Position numbers and translations under genes: made by a program. Shown piece after piece: positions 33,767-46,868 of a stretch of DNA of 64,000 nucleotides. How positions within the stretch are numbered: the stretch's first letter is position 1; every line of letters starts with the position of its first letter. This DNA comes from Incurvaria masculella. Taxonomy: Eukaryota; Arthropoda; Insecta; Lepidoptera; Incurvariidae. Location of the stretch: the NCBI GenBank assembly GCA_946894095.1, contig OX335653.1, positions 13,335,001-13,399,000 on the forward strand. The letters are read 5' to 3'. A model generated the notes under the pieces. It worked only from the letters and a program-made list of their open reading frames with translations. It was not told the origin of the DNA and made no database searches.

Positions 33767-34299
33767 GTAAGTATTCCCACGCATTTTTTTTTATTTATAT
33801 CCAAAGGGTTATTATGATTCGCTAGTGACTGTTGCATCGTTCATTAAATGTTATAGCCATAGTAATTTTAAATGTTGTCACAGCTGTTAATGATAATAAC
33901 CCAAGATGTGTTTGAGGGCAGTTGAAAATAAAAGTAGATGTTAATGGTTAAAAAATAAGATTAGGCGATCTTGATGGAATACTTAAGAGTTCAGTTCATT
34001 TCTAGTTGTTTACATATTTCGTTGTTATTTTATTTATTTAGTTTTATCTTTCTTTGCTGTATGAAGTGTGCCTCTACAGAAACGGGTGACTTTCTGCAAC
34101 CAAATCTTGGTTTGACTGTTTTCTTTTAAGTAGTGCTTTCAGTCTGCTTATTCAGTAGTATTATTGTGGGAAGACACAAAATAAAGATAGAAACGAAATC
34201 CTGTATCAATTGGCCTAACTGTAGAATTACCTCATGAAATATCGAATTCAGAAATTTGAAGATAAACTTTTCACCGTCTTCTTTCCATCTTTATTTTAG

Positions 34300-34344
34300 G
34301 GAGAAAGGGGAGCTAAGGGTGATCCCGGACCTATGGGTCTTCCA
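34300..34344 (+). CDS. Collagen exon (45 bp)
   Basis: Acceptor TTATTTTAG, donor GTGAGT, phase 0. Encodes GERGAKGDPGPMGLP. Confidence 0.9.
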
Positions 34345-34972
34345 GTGAGTATTATTATTACTTTTATATGTAGATACATAGATACTACAGTCTGTAAAAT
34401 ATTTATTTATATCTGCGATTACGAGACGTTTAGGAATGTTACTAGACCGTTGCCGAAAAGGTGCCAGATTGTCAAAAAAATATATATATAATTAACATCA
34501 ACTTACTGTTTTGGAACCGTATTCATTTGATTGGTCAAAAGTTTGTTCTAGTGTCGTTGCTATTATTATAAAAATTTGGAAAATCTGTAACGAATTTATT
34601 TTTATTGACCACTGCTGGGCACGAAAACTCAAAGGCATTATAGTGGCAACACTGGTCACTAGGCATGTCAAACTGACAAATTTTGCATGCTTTAATGTAT
34701 GTAAAATTTGTCTTTTCAAAAAAAAAACTTATTTTATGGACTGTAGTTTAGTATATAGCTGCGATGTAATTTAATTATTTTTGTTTCTTATTTTGTTTTC
34801 AGTTTTCATTGTTTCTATATGTTTGTCATACTCACTATGTCCCTATTGTTTAATATTTTAAAAATTTAACGATAGCTTATTTAAAAGGGTAAATCCCACC
34901 ACAGCCTCAAAGGAATTTTATTCTTAGCACAAGGAGATAACTAAAATATACATTTTCTTTTCATGTCTCCAG

Positions 34973-35035
34973 GGGCCCGCGGGTACTCAAGGAGAAGAAG
35001 GTAGAGCAGGAGACTTTGGGAAACCTGGCCCTAGG
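34973..35035 (+). CDS. Collagen exon (63 bp)
   Basis: Acceptor ATGTCTCCAG, donor GTAAGC, phase 0. Encodes GPAGTQGEEGRAGDFGKPGP plus R, seven triplets. Confidence 0.9.
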
Positions 35036-35667
35036 GTAAGCCAAACGCATCACCCATTCTTCTAAATTGTAACAGATCATTTAGACCTAACTTCCTACCC
35101 AAGAGATTATCTAGTGGTGATTTATATAATACCTTTACTAACAAAAAACATTTCTTAAGAAATTTGCATTATGTTTATGACTATTTGGTACTGGTCAGAC
35201 AGCTGGTTACATTACATTCATTGACCTTAACATATCACTGAAAAAACATGGCGGACGAACCTAATAGTAATGCAAATTCTTTAAGAAACCTTGTTTTATA
35301 ACTAATAACTTGTCTAACGTACTAATTTCCAAGGCGTTGTCCAAATATCATATCATAACAGATTATTTTTGTACATTCAGAAATAGGAGTTTGAGCGGAC
35401 CGTGTCTTATATAAGAATGGGTGAATATTTGGCTAACTGGGGTGGGTGCATGGGGCCCTCTTCAGGATAACAGTTGGCCCATCGACTTCAAGTAGCGTCG
35501 CCGCGGGGCGCTTACGTCCATTTCGAACTGAACATGTTTCATCACACGGGACGGTACTGCGAACTTTCCGAACATCTCAGTGTGTGCTTTCTGTACATGT
35601 ATATTGGTAGATAGTAATTTCTGAGAATGTATGCGACTTTATATCGTTGATACAAATCGTGTGTTTA

Positions 35668-36024
35668 CAGAGCCGGTAGTCTAAGTTGTCACCTAAATTG
35701 GCGTTACGGCAAACCGATCGACTGGCGTTTTCAAATGTATGGAGAAATTGAAAAGCGCGCGCAGCGGACGTTAAGCGAACTAACATTTGCGAGTCCGAGC
35801 TTGATTTGACAGCTTACTCAACGTTGCCGTAAATACGTCGACGTTGCCGTTTACGTCCACTCCGCGTTTTCATACAAATCGGAAGTCCGCGTTTGACTTT
35901 GACAGCTTGAAGAAGTAAAACCACAGAATATCTAGTAAAAACTTGTATGGAGTGTGGAGAAAACGCCAGTCGATCGGTTTGCCGTAAACGCCAATTTCGG
36001 TGAGAACTCAGACTGCCCACTCTG
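35668..36024. mobile_element. MITE with long inverted ends
   Basis: The arms share GGCAAACCGATCGACTGGCG near both ends, outward to CAGAG at the left and CTCTG at the right. Each arm is about 80 bp. Non-coding, 357 bp. Confidence 0.82.
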
Positions 36025-37249
36025 CTCTCAAAACCTGTCTAGTCACTTACGAAATAAAATATTAGTTATAACACCTTGTTATCCGTTTACATTTTGTAAG
36101 TATTCTATTATTTACGACCACTCCGCTCTTTGAATAATATTTTTTATGCCATTACTAAACGACAAATATACATTTTAATCTTAATATTCCAACCTTTAAA
36201 ACCTTGTAGAGGAGTATCTATTAAAAATCACTACATTCATATTACAAAGTAAAATGACAAAAAATGTACAGATATTTTAATATTGTCCAATGTAATTTTA
36301 ATGCGAGGTTATATTCACTAACTACTTATAATCAGGCAATTAAAACTTAATGCTTAAATCTACGATATGTCAGCTTATAAGCACACAATTATTTCTTGTA
36401 AATACGAATCGTAGACATTGTATCATATGCCAGAAAAGTATGTTTTTTTTTAAATAGATGTAAAATACAAACATGTGAGTAAAGTACATTAACGAATTGA
36501 ATAGTACTTTTGTGTAAAATCGTTATCCAAAAACAAACAAAGCTCACACCGTAAAAAATAAACATTAAATATTAAGAGGATAATGATGTGATCATCAATG
36601 GTTCGTGCCTGATTCCTCAGTTAAATTAAGAAATATTTTTCTGATACTTTGCACATTACACGAATCAATTTAGAGCTGCATCTGTACGTTTGAGTTTTCT
36701 AACAATTTGTATGCAACATAAATCATGGATACAAATTGAGTTAGCAAATTTAAATTTGCTTTAATTAGATGTGTTATAGTGTCAGTATTCTTAGTACATA
36801 GTATTAATTGAAAACCGACAAGGCATTTTTATACTTAAGGAATAATCGATGAAGTATTTATTATCTTATTACTTATAGTAAAATGTTGACATGTCCTATA
36901 GTATTAAGTGCAGTTAGATGCATTTAAAATCACATACACTACGGAATAAATATTTTGAACTATGAACTATAAAAACTAAACGTACAAACGTAGCTCTCAG
37001 GTGATTTATTTAATATGGAAAATATCACAATTTCCTTACTTGACTGAGGAAACAGGCACAGGCATTTTATGGAACTTGATCACCTCATTATCTTCTTAAC
37101 TTTAACAAAAACCGCGAACATGGCTAATGTAAATGAAAAAACTGCCTTTTTGAGTAAATTTATAGTTTTAAGTTAAATAATGAGAACTTATAATTTCTTT
37201 ACCATTCGGAATTATTTCCGTTATTGCATATTCCGATTTTAAAACTTAA
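36025..37249. other. AT-rich collagen intron
   Basis: Low-GC sequence with no recognisable exon, repeat or gene. Confidence 0.5.
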
Positions 37250-37610
37250 GGATGTTCCGACCCATACAATTTTTTTTTTACACAGAACGCAAATAGTATT
37301 GCACTTTAAGGCACGAATTTGTCAAAAATATTAAATATAGCCATAGTAGTCGCAGCGAAAACATATTCAAAATTTCAGGTTTAATGGTTTCGTTGTAATT
37401 ACCGATTAAAAGTTTTACACCGTTAGATGGCGCTGTTAAATAAAAATCTTATTTAAATAAATTGTAACAAAACCAATAATCCTAAAATTGTGAAATTGTT
37501 TTCGCTGCAAGTAATATGACTATATTCAACTTTTATTATTAATTCGTGGCTTAAAGTGCAATACTTTTTGCGTTATGTGTGCAAACAAGTTTATATGGGT
37601 CGGAACAGCC
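37250..37610. mobile_element. TTAA-flanked MITE, family 1, copy 2
   Basis: 361 bp with exact TTAA on both sides (37246-37249, 37611-37614). The ends read GGATGTTCCGACCCA and GGCTGTTCCGACCCA inward. It is highly similar to the copy at 13194 throughout, so the family is recent enough to align end to end. Confidence 0.88.
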
Positions 37611-38499
37611 TTAAAACAATGTCATTAAGAGTACCGAGCCAATACGCCTGTGCTTTAGCAGGCGTATAGGTTTGTTGTTGTTTTAACCTAATGGCGGCCA
37701 TGAGAGTCGCTATATATTATAAAATACCGAAGGGAAATCTATTCTAATTACTCTTTGTACATTCGTAATAATTTGTAATTTTGATCATATAATATAAAAA
37801 CCATATGAAAATGTAAGCATTGAGTAAACTTAGTAGCCTACTCCGACATATATTAGCAACGATGTATTTTTTTGTATTTTGATAGTTAGGATTATTAAAT
37901 TGTTCACTACTTAACTCCCATTTTATTCTTTTTTCGAAGTCTTGTAAAAAGTTTCTGTCTGAGTATGTATGTGTCTCAATTCACTCTGATTATAAGCGTG
38001 CAAGTGATTAAATATTTTATCGTTACGTCCACTTTGTAGTTAGAAATATACGTATTCTGTGGACGTAAGATGACAGTGGTTAAATAAAAACAGAAATCAC
38101 TTAAAAGAAACTGCCGAATAACAACCGCTGCCATCTTATTTTCCTGGAAGGAATACAAATTATCTTATAAACCCATATTTACACCGTCCCATTGGCAAAA
38201 TAGAAATAAGATGAAGGTCATGTAAATGCTAATTGGTTTTGTTTTATTTATTGATAGTTCATTGACATTGTGACAGTTTTCAATAAATTAAGCAAAATCA
38301 AGTAGACGACCTTTCTAAGTATTAAGTTCTGTTTATCATAGTAAGTATGAACTATTGTGTAAGTGTGATTGTTATTTAGGATAGGTTGTTGTCTGCGAAA
38401 ATATCATTGTAATTTGCTGGCGTTTGAATGAGAATAATGTAAGCTCAAAATAAATCACAATTTAATAATAACAATTTTGGGGAAAGTCTTGACAACATA

Positions 38500-39015
38500 T
38501 AAAATTGACTGCTCGAGAATCAACTGAGTAAATGTCTTGTCAGTAATGGGGCAGATGAAATGGAACTTTACTTCTGGGACTGCAAATAGTTACCTAGTTA
38601 CATCTTCAACATTTACCAAACATTCTTAAGTAATGTGCACCTTTAAATATTTTCCCCAATAATTTAAAATCACATTTATTTATGTTTGAAATTACTGCTC
38701 GAGAAACAACTGAGTAAATTGCCTGTCAGTAATGATTCAGTTAAAATGGAACTTTACTTCTGGGACAGCGAATAGTTGTTCGTAGTTACATCTTCAAGAT
38801 TTCCCAAACATTATTTAGTAATGTGCACCTCAATTAAATTTGTTTATATTTCAAAATAGTTGCTACTCGAGTCAAAATTCAGAATATTGCCTGTCAGTAA
38901 TGATGCAGTTAAAAATTGAACTTTCCTTCTTGCTATGCTAATAATTGTTACTAAACGATTTTTCAAGATTTCGTAAATCTAATGTGCTTCTCCAAATTGT
39001 TTGCCCCAGAATTTA
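38500..39015 (+). repeat. Tandem repeat, three units of about 170-190 bp
   Basis: Units start near 38507, 38693 and 38863, each with CTGCTCGAG-like and CTGTCAGTAATG blocks, then TGGAACTTTACTTCTGGGAC and AATGTGCACCT. The third is more diverged. Confidence 0.8.
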
Positions 39016-39060
39016 TTTATTATTATTTTATTTATTTATTTATTTATTTATTAGGGCGAG
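39016..39060 (+). repeat. (TTTA)n microsatellite
   Basis: A run of TTTA and TTATTA units directly after the tandem repeat. Confidence 0.85.
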
Positions 39061-39229
39061 CTCACAGTGCATTTACATAACAATAGAAAAATAATATAAA
39101 TGAAAATAACACCAATTACGAGCTCACACAGCTGGAGAAGTCTTAAGATTAGTCATTTATTACGTCCAGAATTCAAAATCTATTTTTTTTACGCAGCGGG
39201 AGAAGATTGTTTTAAATGAGCTTTCACAT

Positions 39230-39390
39230 AGGTATAGGTGGAGGATCGGGAACATTTAAATAAAAGAACCGTTTAATAAAAATAAAAAAAGATTTTTCCA
39301 AATCGGTTCAGGGGTCTTCGAGTAATCGGTGAACACACATAAAAAAAATCCGACGAATTGAGATCCTCATTCTTTTTTTTGAAGTCGGTT
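39230..39390 (+). repeat. Retroposon 3'-end fragment
   Basis: Contains CAAATCGGTTCAGGGGTCTTCGAG-like phrasing and ends TTTTTTTTGAAGTCGGTTAA. The same ending occurs near 30780, and its inverse near 4770, so this is a dispersed family end. Confidence 0.6.
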
Positions 39391-41870
39391 AAAAAACACT
39401 AACAGGATGATTGCTTAAGCTCCAGTGTAATGATATAAAAATACGTGACTGTACCCTAAACTGAGCTACCAGTTTACGCAGATTTTGTTTCGTACCACGA
39501 GATTCCTCGCTTCGTAAAAGATGTGATTATTTATTTATGGGACTTCACCTTTTGGAGATACTTGAAGTGTTATGTGTTTTACACATAACATTTCGATCGA
39601 TTTGATTTACACAGTGTTAAGAACTACATGCCTCGTGGGTTCACAGTGGATTTTACTAACAATGCCCGCTTCCATTTGTGAATGAATAGATAACAAAAAG
39701 GTACGTATATAGATTAAACATTGCCCAACAGATTTTCTGGGTCGGTTTGGTTTTTCGTCGCCAGCAAATGAAGTTTTTAAAGTTTTTATAAAAGGCGGAA
39801 TCAACGTAAAGTGGGTGAGCCTCTCTACACTTTTGTCGAATTCGATCATTTAAACTGATCGAAATACCAACTTTTTTATGTAATGAAAGTCAGTATAGAA
39901 GTTAAACAGATTTTTCAAAATAAATAATAACAAAGAAATAAATAAATTGGGATTTTTTTTTTTAAATTTACTTTAAAAGATAATAATCGAAACTGTATAT
40001 ACTTGAACTAAATTAACGTGGGGCATTACATTTTAATGAAAAGGGACACGCGGTGTTCCTTTTCAATCTGCGGTCTCAAATAAATGCTTTAATGATTTCT
40101 CAACTCATGGCTGTTTTCAATTTTAATTCAACTGAGAGGAAATGTGACGTAAATAGATCGATTCATATCGAAGTTTTCACTCTACTTTGTATTTTTTTTA
40201 AAGTCACACTTGCTATTGTCGATTTACTTATTATGTGGAATATTTGAAGCACAATGTCAGAATTTGTTGTAAATTTATGTTTATGTTTTCCGAATTCAAC
40301 CTATAATTATGATATACTTAAAGATGCCCGACTTTATACCATACTTTTTCTACGATTTTTTTAAACACAAAAATGTAAATGTTATTATGAAATGTTAATT
40401 CCTCGATTTGCAATAGAATTGCTGCCAAAATAATGCCGGTTATAATATTTCTACAAAACTGCATTGTATTAGGTATAGTTACCTAGTTATTAAGGCCATA
40501 ATTAGCTGGTACGAATTAGTTTTTTTATGGAATTGATAAAGTTGTCATTTGTATAATAAATGTAATTATAATTGACAATGATTACGAAAAAATGTTGTTT
40601 TCACAAATTATTTTGATGAAAAATAAAATACTGGCATGCACGTGCATATAATACTTTGTTTCTTTCCTTTTCTGTTCTCTGCATTTGTTTTTTTTTCGAA
40701 TGCATACCATACAAGGAAAAGGTGAGATTTCAATTCGAACATACTACTTATGATATTCCCAAAGATAATTCAGATGTTCAAAGTTTTTCAAAGTTTCAAA
40801 TTTTCCGACATAGATCATTTTGAGTAAAAACAATATCATTAATTATCAATTAATATTATCCAAAAAAATACATTCAGTTTTTATTACCATGTGATTTCTG
40901 TAAATAATGGTGGACCTCTCACCCGAGGGCTAAATGATCAATGTGGGAATTTGAATCATTACAGTACATGACACTGAGTGATATTGGGTAAACTGATTTC
41001 ACTGTTTTCATTTATCGCTTCTTTAGTCATGTGCATGGCCTGAAACAATTATGCAAGCACGGTGTACTTAAGGCATGGACAACTACATAATACATATCAT
41101 ATTGTTTTTAAGAAATTAAAGTATTAATCATGATTAAGTAAAGCCCAGTTGCAATGCTTCACTTTTTGTGAGAACGAGACGAAGCTTCGTTTACTCTGTA
41201 TGCATTTTACAATAGCTAACTGACGTGTTCAATGATATATTTGCATAATGGTGAAAAATATTGTTTATTTATCACGATAGGTAGCGTCTAGACCACATTC
41301 CCTATAGGATCTGTAAAAGTTGTCACATACAACACAAAATAAAACCGTTTGAAAAAAGATTTTAAATATTGATTTATCATTCTGTGTTATTAAAACGACT
41401 TAACTTCCTGTACCTGCGTAAATATAGTGAACAAATGTGCTTACAAATTATGCTAACCATATGAAGTCATAATTTAATTTAATTAATATTGTACTGCTCA
41501 ATTACAATTTAGTTTGAAGATAAGCAGAAGCTTTTCTTTTCCTCCAAACCTTATTTCAACTGCACTAGCACACCATACACATATTATTTCATTTATAAAA
41601 ACAAATTACAAAAATTACAGTTTTAATGTTTCTAAGGTGAAGTCGCTTGGCGTATTTTTCTCGCAACGTATTTATCTTCAACCGGACCTAAAAGTACTTT
41701 AATAAGTGTTATTAAAAAAAGAATGGGATTAATTGAAGCATAACTTAAAGTAAGATTAAAACATTCTTAGCTGGGTCCATTTGGTTAGTTAGTTTTTTTT
41801 TTTGTTGAGTTCATATTGTCATTGATCTGTGATACCAGTGATTTCTTAATTAACGGTGTGTACTTCGCAG
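39391..41870. other. Long AT-rich collagen intron
   Basis: About 2.5 kb without recognisable exon, repeat or gene. Open frames are short and look random. Confidence 0.5.
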
Positions 41871-41897
41871 GGTCCTCCCGGGTTAGACGGAATGAAA
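41871..41897 (+). CDS. Collagen micro-exon (27 bp)
   Basis: Acceptor GTACTTCGCAG, donor GTAAGT, phase 0. Encodes GPPGLDGMK, three triplets. The strong splice sites support so short an exon. Confidence 0.85.
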
Positions 41898-42169
41898 GTA
41901 AGTGAATGATAATATCTTAATACCTATATTTTAGTGTTTATTTCGTGATGTAAAAACGAAATAAGAGAAATAAATGCTTATTCTTATGGCATTTTAGCTA
42001 TACCTATACGCTTAAATTCAACAGATTATTACGCTTTACTAATACGCAAGTTCTAGTTACGAAAGTGGCGCCATCCTATTTCCATAGCCGTAAATATGTA
42101 TCCATGCAGTTGCGCTATCTATTGTTCGTCCCTTCGGCATTGACCTATTGGTGAGCCATCTAGGTCTTC

Positions 42170-42705
42170 ATTAATCTATAGTTTACTTATGATTTGCAAA
42201 ACCAGTGTTCCAATTGACTTGATATTCTAATAAGCAACAAATATCGGTCTTTGCACGTTTTTTCTTTTTCGAAAATGTGTCTTGAATGAAGCCACGTTAA
42301 TGTGACGTCAAATTTTTTTGGATGATTTTGTCGTTTTTACATTCAAGAATTCAAGAATCAAGAAGTGAAACTTGAAACTGGGAAATTGTCTACACTGGAC
42401 AGAGCCCAAAAAACAAATTTAAAAAAAAGACTCGGTTTTGATTTTTACAAAACGCGTAGATATTTGTTGCCGGATATTAGATACCAAATATAAAGTAAAT
42501 AAAAACTGTGATTTTCAAATGATTGGTACAGCTCGGGCCAAACTTTTTGGCCGGTCTGTTCATACGCTAAGTCCGAGTTTGCGCAGGGTAGGGTATGCTC
42601 CCGAGGGCGCGCCCCTGTTCTACAAGAACTTGTGCACCCCGCAGCAAAACGTGCCAATTTTACTTCGGCCATAAAGTTTGGCCCGAGCTGTAAACTACTT
42701 TTGCA
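42170..42705. mobile_element. Family-2 MITE fragment with nested MITE
   Basis: The outer part shares ATAGTTTACTTAT, CCAGTGTTCCAATTGACTTG and GATATTTGTTGCCGGATAT with the element at 29539. Its right arm (GTAAACTAC) is displaced by a nested element at 42529-42690. The outermost ends are missing. Confidence 0.72.
42529..42690. mobile_element. Nested TA-flanked MITE (162 bp)
   Basis: Ends read CAGCTCGGGCCAAACTTT inward from both sides and are flanked by TA on each side. Removing it restores GATTGGTAAACTAC, which matches the uninterrupted relative near 29850. This is direct evidence for insertion with TA duplication. Confidence 0.85.
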
Positions 42706-42772
42706 GGGTGAACATGTAAAGCATTCTCATGCCTAACATACCTATTATTAAAAAAACTAACAATTATTTTAG

Positions 42773-42826
42773 GGTGCACAGGGTGAGCCAGGATCGAAGG
42801 GTGAACGCGGTGATCCCGGACTGCCA
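42773..42826 (+). CDS. Collagen exon (54 bp)
   Basis: Acceptor AATTATTTTAG, donor GTGAGT, phase 0. Encodes GAQGEPGSKGERGDPGLP. Confidence 0.9.
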
Positions 42827-42842
42827 GTGAGTTTCTACAATA

Positions 42843-43763
42843 GTATTTAACTACGATATTTGAAATTTCAATGGATATGACATTACCTAGTAAATTAGTT
42901 GGTAGCATAAATTCAAGTACTGCTTCAAATTATCTTTGTACTGAATCTTATCTGTTTTTTAAATCGCTATTAATTAGACCATCAAATTAGCATTTAGTTT
43001 GTGTGAAGCCCACCGCAGTAATCCTCCCGTTCGAAATATGCAATTTGCAATATGATATAGTACGTGTGTAGATTACAAATGCAACAGAATCCAACAATGT
43101 TTAGTGCGAATGCATTTTTTGTTGGAATGTTTTCCTAAACGAAGCATTATACTAGATTAAAAGGTTTAAAACAAAAATCAAGCGGGATAAATTCCCTGAA
43201 TATTTTGTGGACACATTTTATACGTTTCACAGTTAAAAAAAATTTTCTATTGCATCTAACGGGAGAATTAGGTACTGTATATTGAATCTCCCCGTTTAAT
43301 GGCTTGTTTCGTTTGTGAATAAGGAGCGCCGCTTAAATGGCATTAATGCAAGTGACGCGCGAGGACGGACGCTCTTCAAAATGTATCAAACAAGAAAGCT
43401 AAGAGGAGTACAGCCGCAAGGAGGCGTTCGTGCTTGCGTGCGGACCGATTCACAACTTTGATGTTTATAGAAGTCCGAAATTAATAATTTATTGTAGGCA
43501 AGTAAATTGTATCGGAAACGCTGCATGCGTATACTTCTAATTCGTCACTATGTCTGTGTTTATAATACTTTCGGAAACGAAAGCGACCAAAATAGGACGA
43601 ATACATCTTTAGCTACCATGATATACATTTATTTTTATTAACATAAATTTGATGATAATTTAATATATGTTAACAGCATCAAAGACGATTTAATTACCAT
43701 GAAGTCGCATGCCTGTGATATTTTAGGGTGGTTAAACTCATTTAACATATTAATACTTTCCAG
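42843..43763. other. Collagen intron
   Basis: AT-rich with a slightly GC-richer patch at 43320-43460. No exon or repeat recognised. Confidence 0.5.
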
Positions 43764-43790
43764 GGAACAGACGGCATCCCTGGTCAAGAG
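43764..43790 (+). CDS. Collagen micro-exon (27 bp)
   Basis: Acceptor ACTTTCCAG, donor GTGGGT, phase 0. Encodes GTDGIPGQE. It sits only 98 bp upstream of the next exon. Confidence 0.85.
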
Positions 43791-43888
43791 GTGGGTGCAT
43801 ATGTCTGTAATTTTGTGTATAAATGTGAATTATATTTTTATTATATATTCAACCACTAACTAAACTAATAACAAATATTTATTAACAG

Positions 43889-43924
43889 GGCCCTAAGGGT
43901 GACAAGGGATACAAGGGAGAGTCT
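43889..43924 (+). CDS. Collagen exon (36 bp)
   Basis: Acceptor TTATTAACAG, donor GTAAGT, phase 0. Encodes GPKGDKGYKGES. Confidence 0.88.
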
Positions 43925-44500
43925 GTAAGTAAATTGTTTAAGTACAGCATGAATATGTATTTGCTGGGTAAAATATGCTCTTTGAATAAGGGATCGTAGA
44001 CAATACGTGTATTGTTATTTTTAATGTGGAACATTGTGGATAAGGTACCTAATGTAAATAAATTTAATTTCGATTTGTAAAGAATTAAAACCTCTGCAAA
44101 CTTATTAGTCACATACAATATCCAAAGAAATTATTCAGAGATCTTGTGTTTAAATAGTTTTTTATGTGTTCTATTTATGAATCGGTTTTTTTTTTAAAGG
44201 CATCATGCCACCGAGGTTAACTTTGTGAAAAAAAATTTTAATGGGTCATTCTCCAAGACTTTGGCCCTTTTGAAATTATCACTGTATGCACACGATTCCT
44301 TTGGCTAGATTGCGAAAAGGACTGTGGACCTTTTAACGCATAACTTATTAAATATGGCCACGAAACAACAATAAACGACGAAAAATATTTTTGTGACTGA
44401 TGCCCTTTCATAAACGAGCGATTCAAATATGGTTTCATTTACACTCTTAGAGAAGTGTCTGCAGCAAGCAGCTGTTGACGCCCCCTAGATCGGATCAGTA
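43925..44500. other. Collagen intron
   Basis: Unassigned AT-rich sequence. Confidence 0.5.
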
Positions 44501-44626
44501 ATATAAGGATGGTCCTAGCATGGCACCTAGTTCCCTTCACTGGGAAAGTGTGTGGGGCGTGTGCTGGGTTAATATCGGACGGCCGGTTTGGTATCAGCCA
44601 TCCATGTCCAGTTACATTAAAAAAAG
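44501..44626 (+). repeat. SINE tail fragment
   Basis: ATATAAGGATGGTCCTAGCA through CATCCATGTCCAGTTACATT and a short A run. The head and most of the body are missing. It lies about 90 bp upstream of the last common collagen exon. Confidence 0.78.
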
Positions 44627-44712
44627 TAATTTTGAAACGATATCCAAATTATGTTTGGCTACAGGGCTACGATTGGATAATTTCGTGTAGTGTAGCGTGT
44701 TGTCGGCGACAG

Positions 44713-44847
44713 GGCCCGACGGGGAAGCGGGGGCGCAAGGGCGACCGCGGCGACAAAGGAGATCAGGGGGTGCCCGGACTGGACGCGCCGTGCCCTCTCG
44801 GACCCGACGGCCTGCCGCTGCCCGGCTGCGGCTGGCGACCGCCCAAG
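44713..44847 (+). CDS. Last common collagen exon with MACIT signature
   Basis: Acceptor GTCGGCGACAG, donor GTACGG, phase 0. It ends the triple helix ([19 protein letters not shown]), then encodes [22 protein letters not shown] and RPPK. The two cysteines and the GLDAPCPLG block match the carboxy end of vertebrate types XIII, XXIII and XXV. There the cysteines bond chains together. The vertebrate proteins stop a few residues after the second cysteine. This gene continues into one of two further exons. Confidence 0.92.
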
Positions 44848-46477
44848 GTACGGTCGCATTCGAAAGTCCACTAGCACTCGCTGCTCGAAGCGCTCGAAGC
44901 GCTCGCATCGCGCGGAGGTGAAGCGGAAGGAGGGGGTCGCACCGCCCGCGCGGCTGGTCGGCGGGGGACGGGGCGCGCCACATGTGCAAAACAAACCCGA
45001 CCGTAGGGTGCTACTGGACTTGTCTTGTACACGAGCCTGAAATGGGCGTACCTTCCGTGATTGTAGGTACTCTTTTGTGTGTTTCAAGAACGTTAAAAAA
45101 GACTTGCCCTCCTAGCGCGCCACAAACACTCACTTCCACTGAAGAGAAAGGAAGGACAAGTGGTATGCCAACGCGCACGAATGTGCTCTAAAAATGCATT
45201 CGTCAAGCCACTCCCACCCACACAAACCCTCCAATGAGTCGGCGACTATGTTTGCATGTGGCATGTACGTTGTTAAGTTGGGTTGGTAGTGTTTGAAAAT
45301 TGGAGACAGTGGGTCTCATAGTAGAAGCGCTAGGTGGCATATCACCTTGCTTTGTATCTATGCTCGCCTCATAACATAATTAACCGGTAGTCTTGTCGAC
45401 CACGAGTGAGATATGAAATGCTACATAGTTTATAGTTACTGGGCTGGGTGTCGGACTTATGATCGTCTTAGAAATATTTGTTTGTTGCTACTTTCAATTA
45501 GCTACCACTATGAGCATGTTTCCTGTGCAAAACATTAGTGTAGAACCACATAGAAAATCTCAGTGTAGAACCAACCCTAATATCAATGTATAAATAATGG
45601 TACTGAAGCCTCTAATACGAGCTACACATCGCGTATCGATCAATCACTAAGATTATGAATTTTGCTCACTTACAACATTGAATAAAGCATTTAAGGCATA
45701 CACTAGGTCACTTGTCCATTGATTTTCATATTTGTGCAGAAATGTGAATTAATATTAATGTGTTGAACATCGAACAATTTCTATTTAGTGGTGTGAGCGA
45801 GCGAAACCGATGATTGATCGATAAGTGATGAGTAACTCGTAATAGAGGCTCTGATAGTGGTTACGTAAAGCGAGATTGTTTGAGTGTTGTGGTACAAGTA
45901 GAAACGTCTTTTCTGATTTCATCCAGGGTTCTGAACGATCTCTCATCGCCCTTCATCACAGAATGCATCTAAACCCTCGAAATCATACAAGACATAGACA
46001 ACTAACCCTCTAACCTGGTTCCCGTTTCCCAGGATACATAGACAACCTAACACAAACCTGCTTCCCTTAAGGGCGTGATAACACCTGATTGCATTCAGTT
46101 CCATAAGGATGTAAATAAAACTATACTTTATTATGTTTAAAAATAACTACTACTTATATTGGAATTTCAAAAAGTTAAAAGATGCTTTGATGGTCTAGCT
46201 ATATTTGAAACCTATAACGGTAAATATCTGATGCTCACACACAAGACAAACTTTTTTTATGAAAATTAATGAATATTTGTCTAAATTGAGAACATAAAAT
46301 ACCCAAGACATACAGCCCTATTCAGAGTGATCGGACTAACTTTGCGCCACACTAAACCGGTTTTTGTATGCTCTGTCCGGTGCTAATCTCGTACTAAGTT
46401 TTGACAGGTGCTTTCTGACTACGACTGCTACTGTTTTATCTTTAAATTATAGCTAGACCATCAATCTACATATTTAT
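44848..46477. other. Collagen intron with GC-rich start
   Basis: The first 140 bp are very GC-rich, with a GCTCGAAGC direct repeat. Further on, 45940-46040 resembles the acceptor region at 46804-46868 (see findings). No other repeat recognised. Confidence 0.45.
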
Positions 46478-46736
46478 TAGGGTTCCCTACCCAAAGAGTG
46501 AAAACGGAACCCTATTACTAAGCCTCCGCTGTCCGTCCTTCCGTCTATCTGCAACAGGGCTGTATCTCATGAACCGTAATGGGTAGGCAGCTTAAATGTT
46601 CAGAATCTGTGTTTATTTTGCCGCTATAACAACAAATAGGTAAAAAAAATATTCAAGGGGGGCCCCATACAAAAAACGTGTTGATGATACGGAACCGTTC
46701 GTGTGCGAGTCGAGACTCGCACTTGGCCGGTTTTTT
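46478..46736 (+). repeat. GGTTCCGTAC-type repeat, copy 4
   Basis: GGGTTCCCTACCC through ACTTGGCCGGTTTTTT, a near full-length copy with a short (TCCG) run. Confidence 0.8.
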
Positions 46737-46868
46737 GGATTATCGAAATTCGTTGTGGTTATTTATAAACACAATTAAATGTTGTGTCACTGAACGCAAT
46801 CAACTCTCATCGCGCCCTCAACCCACGAGAGACGGAACTAACACGCTAACCCGGTTCCCGTAACCCAG

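Noticed and set aside
33382..33825. 147-codon frame running through the minisatellite into the collagen exon
   Set aside because: A 94-bp unit is not a multiple of three, and the frame reads the collagen exon out of register. It is a by-product of the repeat.
44612..45087. Long minus-strand frames over the last common collagen exon
   Set aside because: Composition shadows of the GC-rich exon and the GC-rich intron start. No start, splice or domain support.
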